Positions 45,001 to 57,052 of a DNA stretch of 64,000 nt are shown here, piece after piece. The notes under the pieces were generated by a model. The model had not been told where the DNA came from. It did not search any database and was given only the letters and a program-made list of their open reading frames with translations. This DNA is from Panicum virgatum. Lineage: Eukaryota; Streptophyta; Magnoliopsida; Poales; Poaceae. Every line of letters starts with the position of its first letter. The first letter of the stretch is position 1. A program made the translations under genes and the position numbers. The stretch spans positions 67,888,960 to 67,952,959 of the forward strand of contig NC_053147.1 of NCBI RefSeq assembly GCF_016808335.1, written 5' to 3'.

Positions 45001-45828
45001 TTCAGCCCATCTGGATCCCACTGATGATTATGACAGTATATAAAGTTATTAGTAATCAAAGCACTAATCATTATTAGTATATAAAGTTTATTCTAACCTT
45101 AGATGCGAAGGACCATCAACGTTTAAACAAGTACAATCAGTTACAGTTTAGAAATAGTTGGGCATCCTTTTTCAATTTTCTGAAGGTGCTTACAAACTAC
45201 ATGTGCTTGAATTTCTGCTTAGAGCGGTTGAGATGCATTTGTATAGTGAAATATATAGGATTGAATTATACCTCAACCAATATTTTTTTGACATGGAATC
45301 TGAAACTTCAGAGAAGTCAAACATTGATGGCTGATAGATCGAGCATGAATGTAAGTAGCTTGCATATAATGTAGTCTAGATTCCTTACATATACTCCGTG
45401 TTCTAAATATCCTTGATTATATTTGCAATTTACATGTTTATTAGCAGTAGACCACTCAAAAAATACTTATTGTCTGATCTATGAGTTGTATGACATATTG
45501 TGTGTGGTCAATGCTTGATTTATCTGTAATGGTCAATGCCAATCCATGCTAGCACACCATTTCAATGATTCAAATGTCAATATGGGTATGTGGGGTTTCT
45601 TGTGTTGCTTTCAGATGATATCATCAAGCATCATGCTGATGGCAGGTCTGTTGATTTTTTTATTAGTTGTAGAGAGCTTTGCTTTTTTTTTTTCATTTGA
45701 ATTTGATTACAAAGGTTATTCCTTCATATATATGTGCCATTGAGCCTAATCGTATTATGTTTTTCCCGTACTCTGTATTATGGTAAAATATTTTCGCTAC
45801 CCGTAACAACGCACGGGCACGAACCTAG
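42006..45828 (+). other. Transposon-derived block ending in a Helitron 3' terminus
   Basis: 42,012-42,180 is built of AACCGA / TCGGTT repeats after TAGCCCTAGGCACGAAAAACC, resembling a hAT-type subterminal region; no second end was found. 42,250-42,790 and 43,000-43,330 are GC-rich with overlapping frames and no domain. 43,340-45,780 is AT-rich without genes. At the right, CCCGT (45,800-45,804) ... ACGGG (45,813-45,817) and CTAG (45,825-45,828) form a Helitron 3' end. The matching 5' end is not identified, so this may be a separate Helitron or the read-through tail of element A. Confidence 0.5.
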
Positions 45829-47057
45829 TATATTTATATATTATTAAAAAAACTCTAAGCAAGATTTTTTTGGTTCGTCTTTACGCTTTCAATGCTCCGC
45901 CCTGCGCTTTCGATGTCAAGCCCCTCTTTCCTTCATCCGTCCGTCGGACCCCCTCCCCACTCTCCCTCGACGGTTCCTCCTCCGCGCCTCCTCCCCGACG
46001 GTTCCTCCGCCGCGCCTCCTCTGCGCACGTCCTCTCCCTCCTCGCGAAAGGGGCGCTGTCGCCGCGCCTCTCCCCGCCGTCACTCCGGACTCCGGCCGTC
46101 CTCGCCGTCGCCCTCGCCCCTCCGTCACCCGGACTCCGGCCTCGCCCCGCCGTCACGCCGGACTCCGGCCGTCCCCGCCGCGCCTCCTCGCCGATTTTGC
46201 ATCGGCCCTCACCGCCGTCGGGCTCCCTGCCTCTCTCTCCGGACTGCAAGTTCGTTCTCCCGCTACGGTGCGCAATCCATCGTCCCCGAAGCCCGGCCGC
46301 CTTCCGTCGCGCCCGCCTCGCCCCACCGTCGATCCACCTCGCCCACGACCTCGTGCGCCGGTGCGCCGCGGTTCCTCCGCCCCTCATTCCTCCTCCACCC
46401 CGCAGCGCCTCCCACCCCGGTCTCCCACCCCCGCGTCCCACACCCACCCACTCCTCCGATGCTTCCCCTGGCGACGGTTCCCCCTTCCCACCCTCTCGCG
46501 CCCGCTCCCGCCGCGCCACCGCTAGCCGCTCTAGCCCTGGCCCCTTCCCCCGCTCGCTGCCGCCGCTCTCGCCCCCGCGGTCGACACCGCCATCACGCCG
46601 CCGCCCGACGAAGGCCCGCCGAGGCCGGATCCCCCCAACCCTAGGCGCCCCTATCATTCCTCCCGTGCTCAACCCGTCGTCGCCTGGGACGTAGGCGTAC
46701 GGGCAACACACGGATGAGGAGGCGACCTTGAGCAGTGGCGTCGCAGCCTCGCAGGTGTGGGGCATGCTGGAGAAGTGGTGTCGCTGGTGCCGGGCAGCAC
46801 GTACCCCCATCCTGTCCGCATCTTCCTGTGCTACCCCGGCCATGACCTCTACAGGTTTGTTTCTCTCACTGTTATTCTGCTCTCCTCTCACTGGCAGCTC
46901 AGCTCCCCTGTCAGGTTCAAGCACAAGGTCTCTGTCTCTATGCCAACCTCCAAATGGTGCTGCCACTTCACCGCGGTCTTTTCTACCTGTAGTATCTGCT
47001 GCTCTAGCCAGTAATGCTTCAACAGCTATTTTTTCAGATTACTTCAGTGAAAACTAG

Positions 47058-48359
47058 TGGGATTAAGCTGATGAGCCATACGATGAAGCTTTGGGAGAGA
47101 GTTATCGAGCATTGCCTAAGAAGAGTGACAAGTGTGACCCAAAACCAATTTGGGTTCATGCCTGGAAGGTCAACCATGGAGGCGATTTTCTTAAAACGAC
47201 AATTGATGGAGAGATATAGGGAGCAGAAGAAGGACTTGCACATGGTCTTCATTGACCTTGAGAAGGCATATGACAAAGTACCGAGAAATGTCATGTGGTG
47301 GGCCTTAGAGAAGCACAAAGTCCCAACTAAGTACATTACCCTCATTAAGGATATGTACAAGGATGCGACGACGTTTGTCCGGACATGTGATGGCAACACC
47401 ACTTACTTTTCTATTAACATAGGCCTACACCAGGGGTCAGCATTGAGGCCTTATTTATTTGCTTTAGTGATGGATGAGGTCACAAGGGATATACAAGGTG
47501 AGATCCCTTGGTGTATGCTCTTTGCTGATGATGTGGTGCTAGTTGACGAGAGTAGGGCAGGAGTTAATAGGAAGTTAGAGCTGTGGAGACGCACGTTAGA
47601 GTCGAAAGGGTTCAGACTTAGTAGGACCAAGACCGAGTACATGATGTGCGATTTCAGCGCGACTAGGCATGAGGGGAGAGACGTTAGTCTAGATGGGCAA
47701 GTGGTGGTCCAGAAGGATACTTTTCGGTATTTAGGATCGATGCTACAAAAGGATGGCGACATTGATGAAGATGTTAGGCATAGAATTTCAGCTGGCTGGT
47801 TGAAATGGCGGCAAGCTTCTGGCATCTTTTGTGACAAGAGGGTGCCACAAAAGCTAAAAGGCAAATTCTATAGGACAGCAATTCGTCCGGCGATGTTATA
47901 CGGTGCTGAATGTTGGCATACAAAAAGACGACATGTCCAACAACTGAGTGTAGCAGAGATGCGGATGTTGCGGTGGTTTTGCGGGCACACAAAGAGGGAT
48001 AGAGTCCGGAACGAAGTTATTCGGGATAGGATTGGTGTGGCACCAATTGAGGAGAAACTTACCCAGCATCGGCTGAGATGGTTTGGACATGTCCAACGAA
48101 GGCCTCCTGAGGCACCGGTGCGTAATGGGGTTCTTGAGCGGGTCGATAATGTAAAGAGGGGTAGAGGTAGACCTAAACTGACGTGGGATGAGTCAGTTAA
48201 GAGAGACCTTAAGGATTGAAATATTTCTAAAGAGATAGCTTTGGATAGAAGCGTTTGGAGACTAGCTATCAATGTGCCTAAACCTTGAACTTATTTCTTT
48301 CGGGTTTCATCTCTAGCCTACCCCAACTTGCTTGGGGAAAAAGGCTATGTTGTTGTTGT
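47058..48359 (+). mobile_element. 5'-truncated RTE-type LINE
   Basis: Perfect 17-bp target-site duplication acttcagtgaaaactag at 47,041-47,057 and 48,360-48,376; copy 1 has the single unfilled site at 34,083. Carries the C-terminal half of a non-LTR reverse transcriptase: NQFGFMPGRSTMEAIF, MVFIDLEKAYDKVPR, catalytic FADDVVLVDE, then LRWFGHVQRRP and RGRGRPKLTW before a stop near 48,219. The 3' end is a short TTG repeat, as in plant RTE elements. The endonuclease and RT N terminus are missing, so it is dead on arrival; the remaining frame has no stops, which indicates a recent insertion. Expected SALSP reads SALRP. Confidence 0.92.
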
Positions 48360-49592
48360 ACTTCAGTGAAAACTAGCGCAAGATCACAAGGTCAGCTTGA
48401 GTTTCATTTTTTCCCCTCATGCTCTTCTACGATTTCTAATCTAAGAGCACTCGTGTGATAATTGATACTATCCTCATTTTTTATTTGATTTGACCCAGGT
48501 CTTGGGTTCCATGTGTTGTTCGTATTAAACTTTCCAGCTTGATTTAGTTTTGTAGCTTCAGATTTGCGAGTGAAAACTATATAGCATTTGGTGGTTGAGT
48601 GATAAGTAGTCATTAATTAGATTCAACATTCTCTATTAGCAACTATATTATATAAACTTGTTCATTAGCACCCCTTTATGATGTATACTATATCCCAATA
48701 TCTGTAGGCCACATCTAATGGAATTTGGATTTCACAAATTGTGGCTAATTGCATGAAAACAAACTGTAAGTCTTCAGACTTGATTTTGTTTGGATATAAA
48801 CAGCTATGGAGACAATACTTTCAGAAGTTCAGTGATATTTGGTTCATGGGATTATGGCTGCAAAGTACAAATAAAAAACTGCACACTCTAGAATTAGAAC
48901 ATGGAGTACAATTAGATAGGCTTTCAATGATTGAGTACCTTTTGGTTTATCAAATCCCCAGTAATTCAGGATCAAGATTATGTGTACAAAGTAACATGAG
49001 AGACATGGTTGCTTGCAGTAATTCAAAACTCTAGATTCAAGTATTTATGTTAAACTTCAGTCTAGGTGGCACAATGAATTGAAATATTAGTTTAGTGATA
49101 TTGGGTGCTTGGGATTAGTGGATTCAAAGTACAAATAAGAAAGAAGTTGCGCATTGTAGAATTAGAACATGGAGTGCAATCAGATATGTTGTCAATGGCT
49201 TAAGAGACTTGACTGCTTTCAGTAACTCAAAACTCAAGATTCATATATTTGTCTAAAAAAATGTATTTGTGTTAAACTTGCTCCAGTCTAGGCATCACGA
49301 TGAATCAGACACCACAACCGCGGGGACGCTATCCCCGTGCTGGGTAATGAGGTTGCTACCGAGACCATCGTTTCCAGCAGCGATATGGTTTTGCCAAAAA
49401 AAAATCGACAATCACCTGCTGGATCGAGCGCTGACTGCTACAGCCACAAGTTGAACATGTCCCGCAACGTCACCAGGTAAGGTTTTGTTTCCTCACTTTC
49501 TCCCATTCTCTGATGTATGTGATCTAAAGGTGATATGCTATTACCACTGCACACAACAAATTTGCAGAAATGCCTAATATAATAATATAGCT

Positions 49593-49909
49593 TGCCAAAG
49601 GATGCTAGCCCAGTTGGTTAGTCACTCCGGCGGCACCCCTCAGGTCCTGAGTTCGACTCCCCGTGGGAGCGAATTTTAGGCTGAGGGTAAAAAAATCCCC
49701 TCGCTGGCCCCGTGTGCCAAAGCACTGGTTGTGAGACGGCCCAGGTCGGCCTGAGGACCCTTACATGGCCCAGGCACAGTTCCCAGGGGTTACGTCTCCC
49801 AGTGTCAGGGCGGGGCCAGGGTTCGGGGATTTTCTCGGTCGGGGAAGCCGAGGCTTCTTCTTAAGTTAATACCGGTGGGGCGGTCTTTCCCCACCCGGCC
49901 GAGTTTTTT
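49593..49909 (+). mobile_element. tRNA-derived SINE, 317 bp
   Basis: Target-site duplication aataatatagct at 49,581-49,592 and 49,910-49,921; copy 1 has the empty site at about 35,311-35,322. The head has Pol III promoter boxes: A box TAGCCCAGTTGG (49,606) and B box GGTCCTGAGTTCGACTCC (49,643-49,660). The body is GC-rich and non-coding and ends in a T-run (TTTTTT), which fits a Pol III-transcribed grass SINE. Confidence 0.9.
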
Positions 49910-52202
49910 AATAATATAGCTAGGAATCTGGGGTACAGTAGAAATACCAACTCGTCGCCATGTCCCATGTGTGTCTCCGTACATGACAACAAATGTGCTT
50001 CTCAACCTTATTTTGAACTTCTTTCTATCATGTGAGGATCAAAACAACAGTTCAAGACTCTGACCATAAGATGTTCCACCAGGTCACCGATTTGTATTTT
50101 GTTCTATTCTTTTCACACACGGAGCATGAATATTGTTTGCATCAAAGTGAATGTCTTAGATGTTGAACGTTCTTTACAAGTATTTTATATGATGAAAATT
50201 AATACTTGTATTAGTAATTTGTTTCGATCTTAGTAACGAATAAGTACAAATCTATTTTTGAAAAGCAAATATATGATTGTAATTGAATTTTCACAGGGTT
50301 CATAAAGTTTGGATTTGAATGTATGTTGAGATAGGGTATTGGTCATTTGATTTGCTTTACTAAATGCCGCATTATGTTAGCACTTAGCAGAGGCATTGTT
50401 AAACAACATATGATAATGCTAGGATGATATATTTAGTTAAAAGCATTTTTGGTTCAGATTCATAGGATGATATATTTAGTTAAATGTCACATTTCATTCC
50501 TATTTTGTTTTGTTCAGATTCATAGGCGACCACTATGATTGTGACACTGCCATAGCAGCCAAGAGATAGCTTTTTTTGGCCTTTTATTTAAAGTTTCTAG
50601 AGTTAGCAATTCTTTTGAAAATTGGAAGCCCAAATGATTGGGGGTTTTGGGAGTGTTTAGGTGAGTTCATATTTGGAAAGCTTTAGGAAGGAGAGAGGAT
50701 ACATGATGGAGTCTGACAGACTGTCAGTGAGAAAAAGCACCATGGAAGACCACATAAGGTTTGATTTCAGTTTTCTAAAGATCAGAAATGCCATTTGTTT
50801 CTCTTTAGTTTGTTACACTGAGAAAAATTGAGATACTGAAATGACTAGCACCATTTTGGGACTTCTTTGGTCGGTCTTCGAGGAAAAAAAGTTGAGCCAG
50901 CTCTTCAAATTGCATATTAAGATGTATGGATGTACTGTATATTTGTTTTGTGCATTTAAGAATACATCAGCATCTAGCATAAAGTGATTTATAAAATGCA
51001 TCCCTGACAGCACTAGCCATGTCTTTAATTAATTACTGATCCTCAGAAGGATACCATTAAATTTTATCTCATAAGATGTTGCAGCATACTCCTAATCTGA
51101 CATGATGATCCATTTTTTTTGCTAAAGGGCACAGTTGCCAATGTGGAGAAGAAAGACATGGAGTCAAATGACATACTCCGCTTAGAACGATTGAGGCGTG
51201 AGCTGATCGAGTTAGAAAAGTGAGTGCAGATGATGCTCAAAAGGAGAAGGTATGCCTGTTTAAGAAAATTTTGAAACAGAAAACTACAGGTTCTACAGAA
51301 TTTGGGTGAACATTTGGAATGGGAGATCAGCAATGTTATGAGATTGATTGCACTCTTTTTTGTTGTTAGCTGTTGTTTTCTGCTACTGTTTTAACAATAG
51401 AGGATGGTGTCACCGCTACATTTTTTTTCCACAACTGTGCCTTCCAGTGAGGCTAGCAAGGAGAATATGGTAATTCTGAACTTTCCAGCCGTGCCGGTAC
51501 ATTAATTTCCAATTCAAACCTCACTTCTACAATCTGATGAGACTAACTTATAAATTATCATTAATTTCCAATTCAAACCTCACTTCTACAATCTGAGACT
51601 AACTTATAAATTATTGCCAGACAACGGTGTGTGTCTGGTTAACAGCCTAACTCATGTCGAGCACTTCGTTTTGTCCAAATATTTAAGTTTATTTTATTTT
51701 ATTTATGTTTACTATCAACATCTTGTATGCATAATTTCTTTTACATTCTGGTTGGTCCAACATTAAAAGACTCCATAGTACGATCTTCACCAATCAGTAT
51801 CAAAATTAATGTGTACTTTAAAAGTTAACAGGAGGCGGGGGGCTCAATTCGTAAAGGAAGAGGAGGATAGGATGGAGGAGGAGGACGCCGTTGGAGATGG
51901 CACGGATGAGGTGTTGGTGGTGAGATAGGAGCGTGGCACAGGAGAGCATAGGTCGAGATGCAAATGGAGTGTTGGGCTTTGAAAGGGTGGCATCGCTATG
52001 AGTTCAGCTTACATGGGAATGAATTAAAATCTCAATGTATGATGTTGATATTTGTCTCATCACAGAAGTTAAGACTTATGTTTCTTTGATTGGAATCTAT
52101 ACAAATGACATGGTCTTCATTGAAAATATCATATTTTTTTCTATCTCTTGATTGCCTTGAAAATTTTCGGGATCCCGTAGCAACGCACGGGGATTATGCT
52201 AG

Positions 52203-53536
52203 TAATGTTAAAAGTGGTAACAAATAGAATTTATAATACTTTTTCTACATAAAATCAATGTAATAAATAGAAACAAATTATCTATGTAGATACATATTGT
52301 ATCTACAGAAGTCGTTAAAAACAAGCTGTAACACTTTTTCTCAACATAAATAATACTAACAAGTTGATATAAAATATCTATTTAACTTAAGGTGGTAGTA
52401 CACATAGGTTATTACAATGTACAATAACAACATAAATTGTTACATGTCTATGTATATATTTGTTTTTTTAGATAATGGAAAGATTATCCGGCTTTACCCT
52501 CCTCATCAAGGAGGGATCAGACCAACCTTATTACAAGCAATAGCAACCACACCACATTCTCACAACGTAATTAAAGTACGAAGCATGCTTATTGAAAGCC
52601 AATACGTAAACTAAAAGGCCATCCATGGGATGTGAAGAAACAAAGAGCCGACATCTCCAGCAAACGACATGCCTGAATCATCCTCTCCTTTTGATCTTCA
52701 CTGCACTGCAACTGCATCCAATGGCGTAACCAATACATTCCCCTGAATAAAACCTGTAAAAAAGTTTTCGGTTGACATTTGTTAAAAACCGTATATATTT
52801 GTGTTAGTCAACAAGTTGCTATACATTTAAGTTGCCATTGTTTATTCAACATGAGTACATAGTAGCATGAAACAGTTTCAAAAATATCAATATAGGTCTT
52901 ATATTGTAGATCTTGTCGCAAAGAACATAATGGTGTAAATTTTTTTTAAAAACGGATGCTTGATGAGCGAAATATACTAGTTTGAAGGAAATATAGCCAA
53001 TCTTTTATGCCTACATCAGCGGTGACATTAGTTGAAAGTGGCAGTTTTGCCCTTGGGTGCCCCCCACACATGTTGCGGGCCAACCGTGTAGGGGAGACGC
53101 GTCAGAAGGGGGATGGGGAAGGTGCGCTCCTGCCCGCTCAGTTTACACATGTTAGTACAGATAGGGTGTCGCGCGATAGGTTTTTGCATGACCTGTCGCG
53201 CGATTTTGGACATTTTTGAAGATGCCCTAAATAAAACACACATTTAGTTAGATCCTTTATGGATTCTTCCCCGTCCAAATCCAACAACCAATAGATAATA
53301 TAGTGTGGAGTAGCTACACTTGGGTATATACACAAATACATATATACATGGGTATGTACACATGCATACACACACTACATACACACATACGCATACACAT
53401 ACATATACACACTACACATATACAGATTCGTATGATTATTGGTATCATACATGATTAACATACGTACAACAGTTATTTGGGAGCCTTTAGTAACTGACTC
53501 ATTCGTGCCCTCCCGTTCTTCACTTCCGGAGCCATT
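52203..53536. other. Duplicate of 37,572-38,890, no gene
   Basis: AT-rich 3' flank of the broken formiminotransferase copy. It contains a 31-bp insertion relative to copy 1 near 53,178-53,208, formed by repetition of tgtcgcgcgat. Confidence 0.5.
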
Positions 53537-54196
53537 TTAACTTGGGCATACACCAAGGATACGATTCTCATACAATATCTTAGACAGATGTAAGAGAATC
53601 ATATCCTTGGTTATGTCAGTGTAGTACCCCTTTTGAACTTTATCTTCAAGTCCTCGCTCTGCTGCAATCTGCTTGACCTTGTCCTGAACTTGATCGGCCC
53701 TGAGATGATTTGGATCCAACAAGCATCCGACCTCTACAAAACTCCCATGGCGAAGTGCCAAAGCTAACAACTTTGGGGACCCTTCACCACCGCGACCACC
53801 TAGTTGTTCTCTTAATTTTTTCACAATGTCCTCCACTTTTTTGATATTCTTGGACTGCACTGGCACATTATAGCCCTCAACAAAAGGCATGGCACCAACT
53901 GTTGTGACACCTTTTTTTTTGTAGCATTTGATGATCAACTATTGTTGGGCACACATCTGGTTTATTTTTTTGAAAAACTACATCAGGTTTATTTCCCTCT
54001 GTCGTATCAAGTTACATCACGCCTGATCACTGGCGGTCCGCGCCATTCCTCGGCTTGTAGTAGCCAAGGTCACGCCGTACGTCACCAAGAGTCTTTCGTT
54101 CTGGATGGGTCTGTGTACAGGAACACTGGGACTGCATGCATACAAATTGGGTGATCGAGAAGGATCAGGTATTTGTATATATGGCTGGTGTGTGTG

Positions 54197-54199
54197 TCT

Positions 54200-54251
<52 letters not shown>
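54197..54251. repeat. (AC)n microsatellite
   Basis: About 27 AC units in the intron of the broken formiminotransferase copy; copy 1 has only a short (GT)n tract at 39,525-39,540. Confidence 0.95.
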
Positions 54252-54254
<3 letters not shown>

Positions 54255-54328
54255 CATACCATATTATTTTAACGAACAGTGTACCTTTTGAACTCGCAAT
54301 GTCAGAGGCCACATCCTTAGCCAGGTAA

Positions 54329-56055
54329 GGCCTCGTTCGGCAGGCCTGTTTTCAAGCCAGCCCTGTTTTCAAACCAGACCTGGATTAAATCATTCCACTT
54401 GGTTTCACTCAAACCCACTGATGATCATGGATTCCTTACCAGGAATCAAACCTGCTGCTCATTTGTTTTGTTCGGCAGCAATGGAACCAAAACAACTGGT
54501 TTTAACACAATATGACCTACTTATTTGTACCATATAACCAAATGCGGAAGCTAAAACAAACATTTTGCCTCCAGACGTCTGCATATTTTTCATTCATATG
54601 TGCCAGCAGGTCTAGGCAAGTAGAAACTGAAAAATAGCTATGCGATATAGAAATATGTTGCCCACACATCAGAAAAATACATTCTACTACCACCGGCTGA
54701 GATATCAAAATGGCATCAGAGAGTAGGTTATGTCATGCACCTCAGAACAAAAATTCAGCAGGAGTAGCTAAGAAAAGTCCTTGCTGTTTCACAGCTACAA
54801 ACAGGATCTCACGGTAGTCTATTGCTATGTCCTCAATCCTTGACGAGATTCATAATCCTGTTGCTTGTGAACTCTTTCGAGCAATATTCTTCACTCCCAC
54901 ACCGACACATTTTAAGAGTAACAGTGTTCGAATTGGGATCATGCTTGATAACAAACATGACGTTAACAAAATCTCTGATGTTTCGAAGCATTTCGATACC
55001 ACACGGAGTCAACTGTCCAACACAAACCTTTGATACATCGGTAGGGCATAAAGCACACAGGATAAGTAGGAGGCCCTACAAGTATTTACAAAAGAAGTGT
55101 AATGTCAGTGAACAAAAACTTTTGTAAATTATTCATGCATGAAAAATGACCATGATAAACAAATGCTAATTAAAGACATGAAAAATGACCATGATAAACA
55201 AACGTCTGAGGTCATGTCTACCTGTCTTTAATTAGCCTTTGTTTATCACGGTCATTTTTCATGCACGAGTAATTTACAGAAGTTTTTGTTCACTGACATT
55301 ACACTTCTTTTGTAAATACTTGCAGGGCCTCCTATTTATCCTGTGTGCTTTATGCCCTGCCGGTGTATCAAAGGTTCGTGTTAGACAGTTGACTCCGCAT
55401 GGTATAGAAACGCTTCGAAACATCAGAGATTTAGTTAACGTCATGTTTGTTATCAAGCATGATCCCAATTCGAACACTATTACTTTTAAAATGTGTCGGT
55501 GCGGGAGTGAAGAATATTGCTCGGAAGAGTTCACAAGCAACAGGATTATGAATCTCGTCAAGGATTGAGGACACAGCAATAGACTACCGTGAGATCCTGT
55601 TTGTAGCTGTGAAACAGCAAGGACTTTTCTTAGCTACTCCTGCTGAATTTTTGTTCTGAGGTGCATGACATAACCTACTCTCTGATGCCATTTTGATATC
55701 TCAGCCGGTGGTAGTAGAATGTATTTTTCTGATGCGTGGGCAACATATTTCTGTATCACATAGCTATTTTTCAATTTCTACTTGCCTAGACCTGCTGGCA
55801 CATATGAATGAAAAATATGCAGACGTCTGGAGGCAAAATGTTTGTTTTAGCATCCGCATTTGGTTATATGGTACAAATAAGCAGGTCTTATTGTGTTAAA
55901 ACCAGTTGTTTTGGTTCCATTGCTGCCGAACAAAACAAATGAGCAGCAGGTTTGATTCCTGGTCAGGAATCCATGATCATCAGTGGGTTTGAGTGAAACC
56001 TAGTGGAATGATTTAATCCAGGGCTGGCTTGAAAACAGGCCTGCCGAACGAGGCC
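54329..56055. mobile_element. Foldback element: 1.7-kb near-perfect inverted repeat
   Basis: Outer ends GGCCTCGTTCGGCAGGCCTG at 54,329 and its inverse ending at 56,055. Arms 54,329-about 55,179 and 55,223-56,055 are reverse complements almost throughout, with a spacer of about 45 bp that repeats part of the arm. The left flank TAA and the GGCCTCGTTCGG-type end fit a Tourist/PIF-Harbinger insertion at a TAA site; the right TAA and 187 bp of exon are deleted. Each arm carries the same roughly 100-codon frame read towards the outer ends (HDPNSNTITFKMCRCGSEEY and MNLVKD-stop on the plus strand of the right arm), possibly a captured gene piece. A transcript would fold into a very long hairpin. Confidence 0.88.
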
Positions 56056-57052
56056 TTCATTGGAATAATTCCACTCGGATGTGGAAATATATGAGACAAA
56101 CGTATAGCGCACACGGTTGTAGATATGATCTCGGAACCTGCTTAATTAGCACCACGACATTTTCAGGGTCTTTCCTTGCTGCTTTATCAATTTCGTCAAG
56201 AGCGGACTTGTTGCGGCTTTCAGAAATGTAGATCTTGCAGCAGATCAGTTTTGGATTTTCCTGTAACAGTATATATCGTTTTAGCCGTACGTAAGTAACA
56301 TCTATCAAGGAACCTTGCGCCTAGCTTTTGATATTTTTCAATATAAAAAATACCGTATTTTTGCTGGATCGGAGGAAATGGAGCAGACTTTTCTTACATA
56401 CGTAAATATATAGAAAGGGCAAGCAATCAACTTACTGAAAAACCAGTGCCCGCGGGCAAAGCAGTGAGGCTGACAGAGAGGGAGAGAAGCGCGAGGATAG
56501 CCCACTGCCCCGCCGGGCTCGCCATGGCCTGCAAGTATAGCACAAGAGGTCATCGTCAGGCGACTGGGAGCTTGGGAGATGGTGGTGGTATGCACCCGGA
56601 GTAGCTAGGATATGATCGATATGTTACATGGGTCGCGTAGGAGGTAGCAGCCGCCATCGATGGATAGGTGGTAGAGGATCTCGAGAGGCTTCAGGAGGAT
56701 GGTCGCTGAAGAATGGTGCGTGTGTGCCCTCCTGATCGGGAAGTACTACTGGGGATTATAAAGAGAGCCGGAGAACGTAACTTGCAGGATGAGAGACGAT
56801 GGGTACCAAATTTCTTGGCCGTCGATGCAATGCAACAGGATCGGAACGCCTACCCAGGCGCATCGATTGGCCCAGCACTGCCTTCCATCGCACTCCATGA
56901 TTGCTGGACATTTCATGCGTTTCTTCGTCTACTGGCACGAGGCACGACTCGATCGGTAGCCGGCATTCAGCATGACAACATTCGTGCATGCAGCTGGAGC
57001 GCCTACCCCGGCGCCTCCATTGGTACAGCTGTGCCTTCCATCGCTCTTCATG

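Larger units (their letters stand above)
45839..52202 (+). mobile_element. Helitron-like element B (in duplication copy 2)
   Basis: Duplicate of element A, interrupted by a LINE (47,058-48,359) and a SINE (49,593-49,909). The 3' end has CCCGT at 52,174-52,178, ACGGG, then CTAG at 52,199-52,202. Its left end lies 10 bp after the CTAG of the preceding Helitron terminus. The captured coiled-coil exon recurs at 51,128-51,249. Confidence 0.65.
53537..56525 (-). pseudogene. Glutamate formiminotransferase-like gene, broken copy
   Basis: Copy 2 of the gene at 38,891. Exon 1 (56,525-56,436) with its signal-peptide coding sequence is preserved. Exon 2 has a 4-bp insertion near 56,142 that shifts the frame, then loses 187 bp and gains a 1.7-kb foldback element (54,329-56,055). 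Exon 3 has a poly-T run lengthened from 8 to 9 near 53,911 and further small changes near 54,010-54,110, so only 53,938-53,537 stays open (VPVQSK, then LALALRHGSFVEVGCLLDP). It cannot encode a working enzyme. Its intron also carries an expanded AC repeat. Confidence 0.9.

Noticed and set aside
45870..46966. Frames of 250-361 residues
   Set aside because: Duplicate of the region above, same composition artefact.
49601..49665. Possible tRNA gene (A and B boxes)
   Set aside because: No cloverleaf closes, and the boxes head a 317-bp unit with a TSD, so it is a SINE.
55239..55579. 109- and 101-residue frames on opposite strands as independent genes
   Set aside because: They are in the arms of the foldback element. 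One is the mirror of 54,822-55,127, so they were reported as part of that element.
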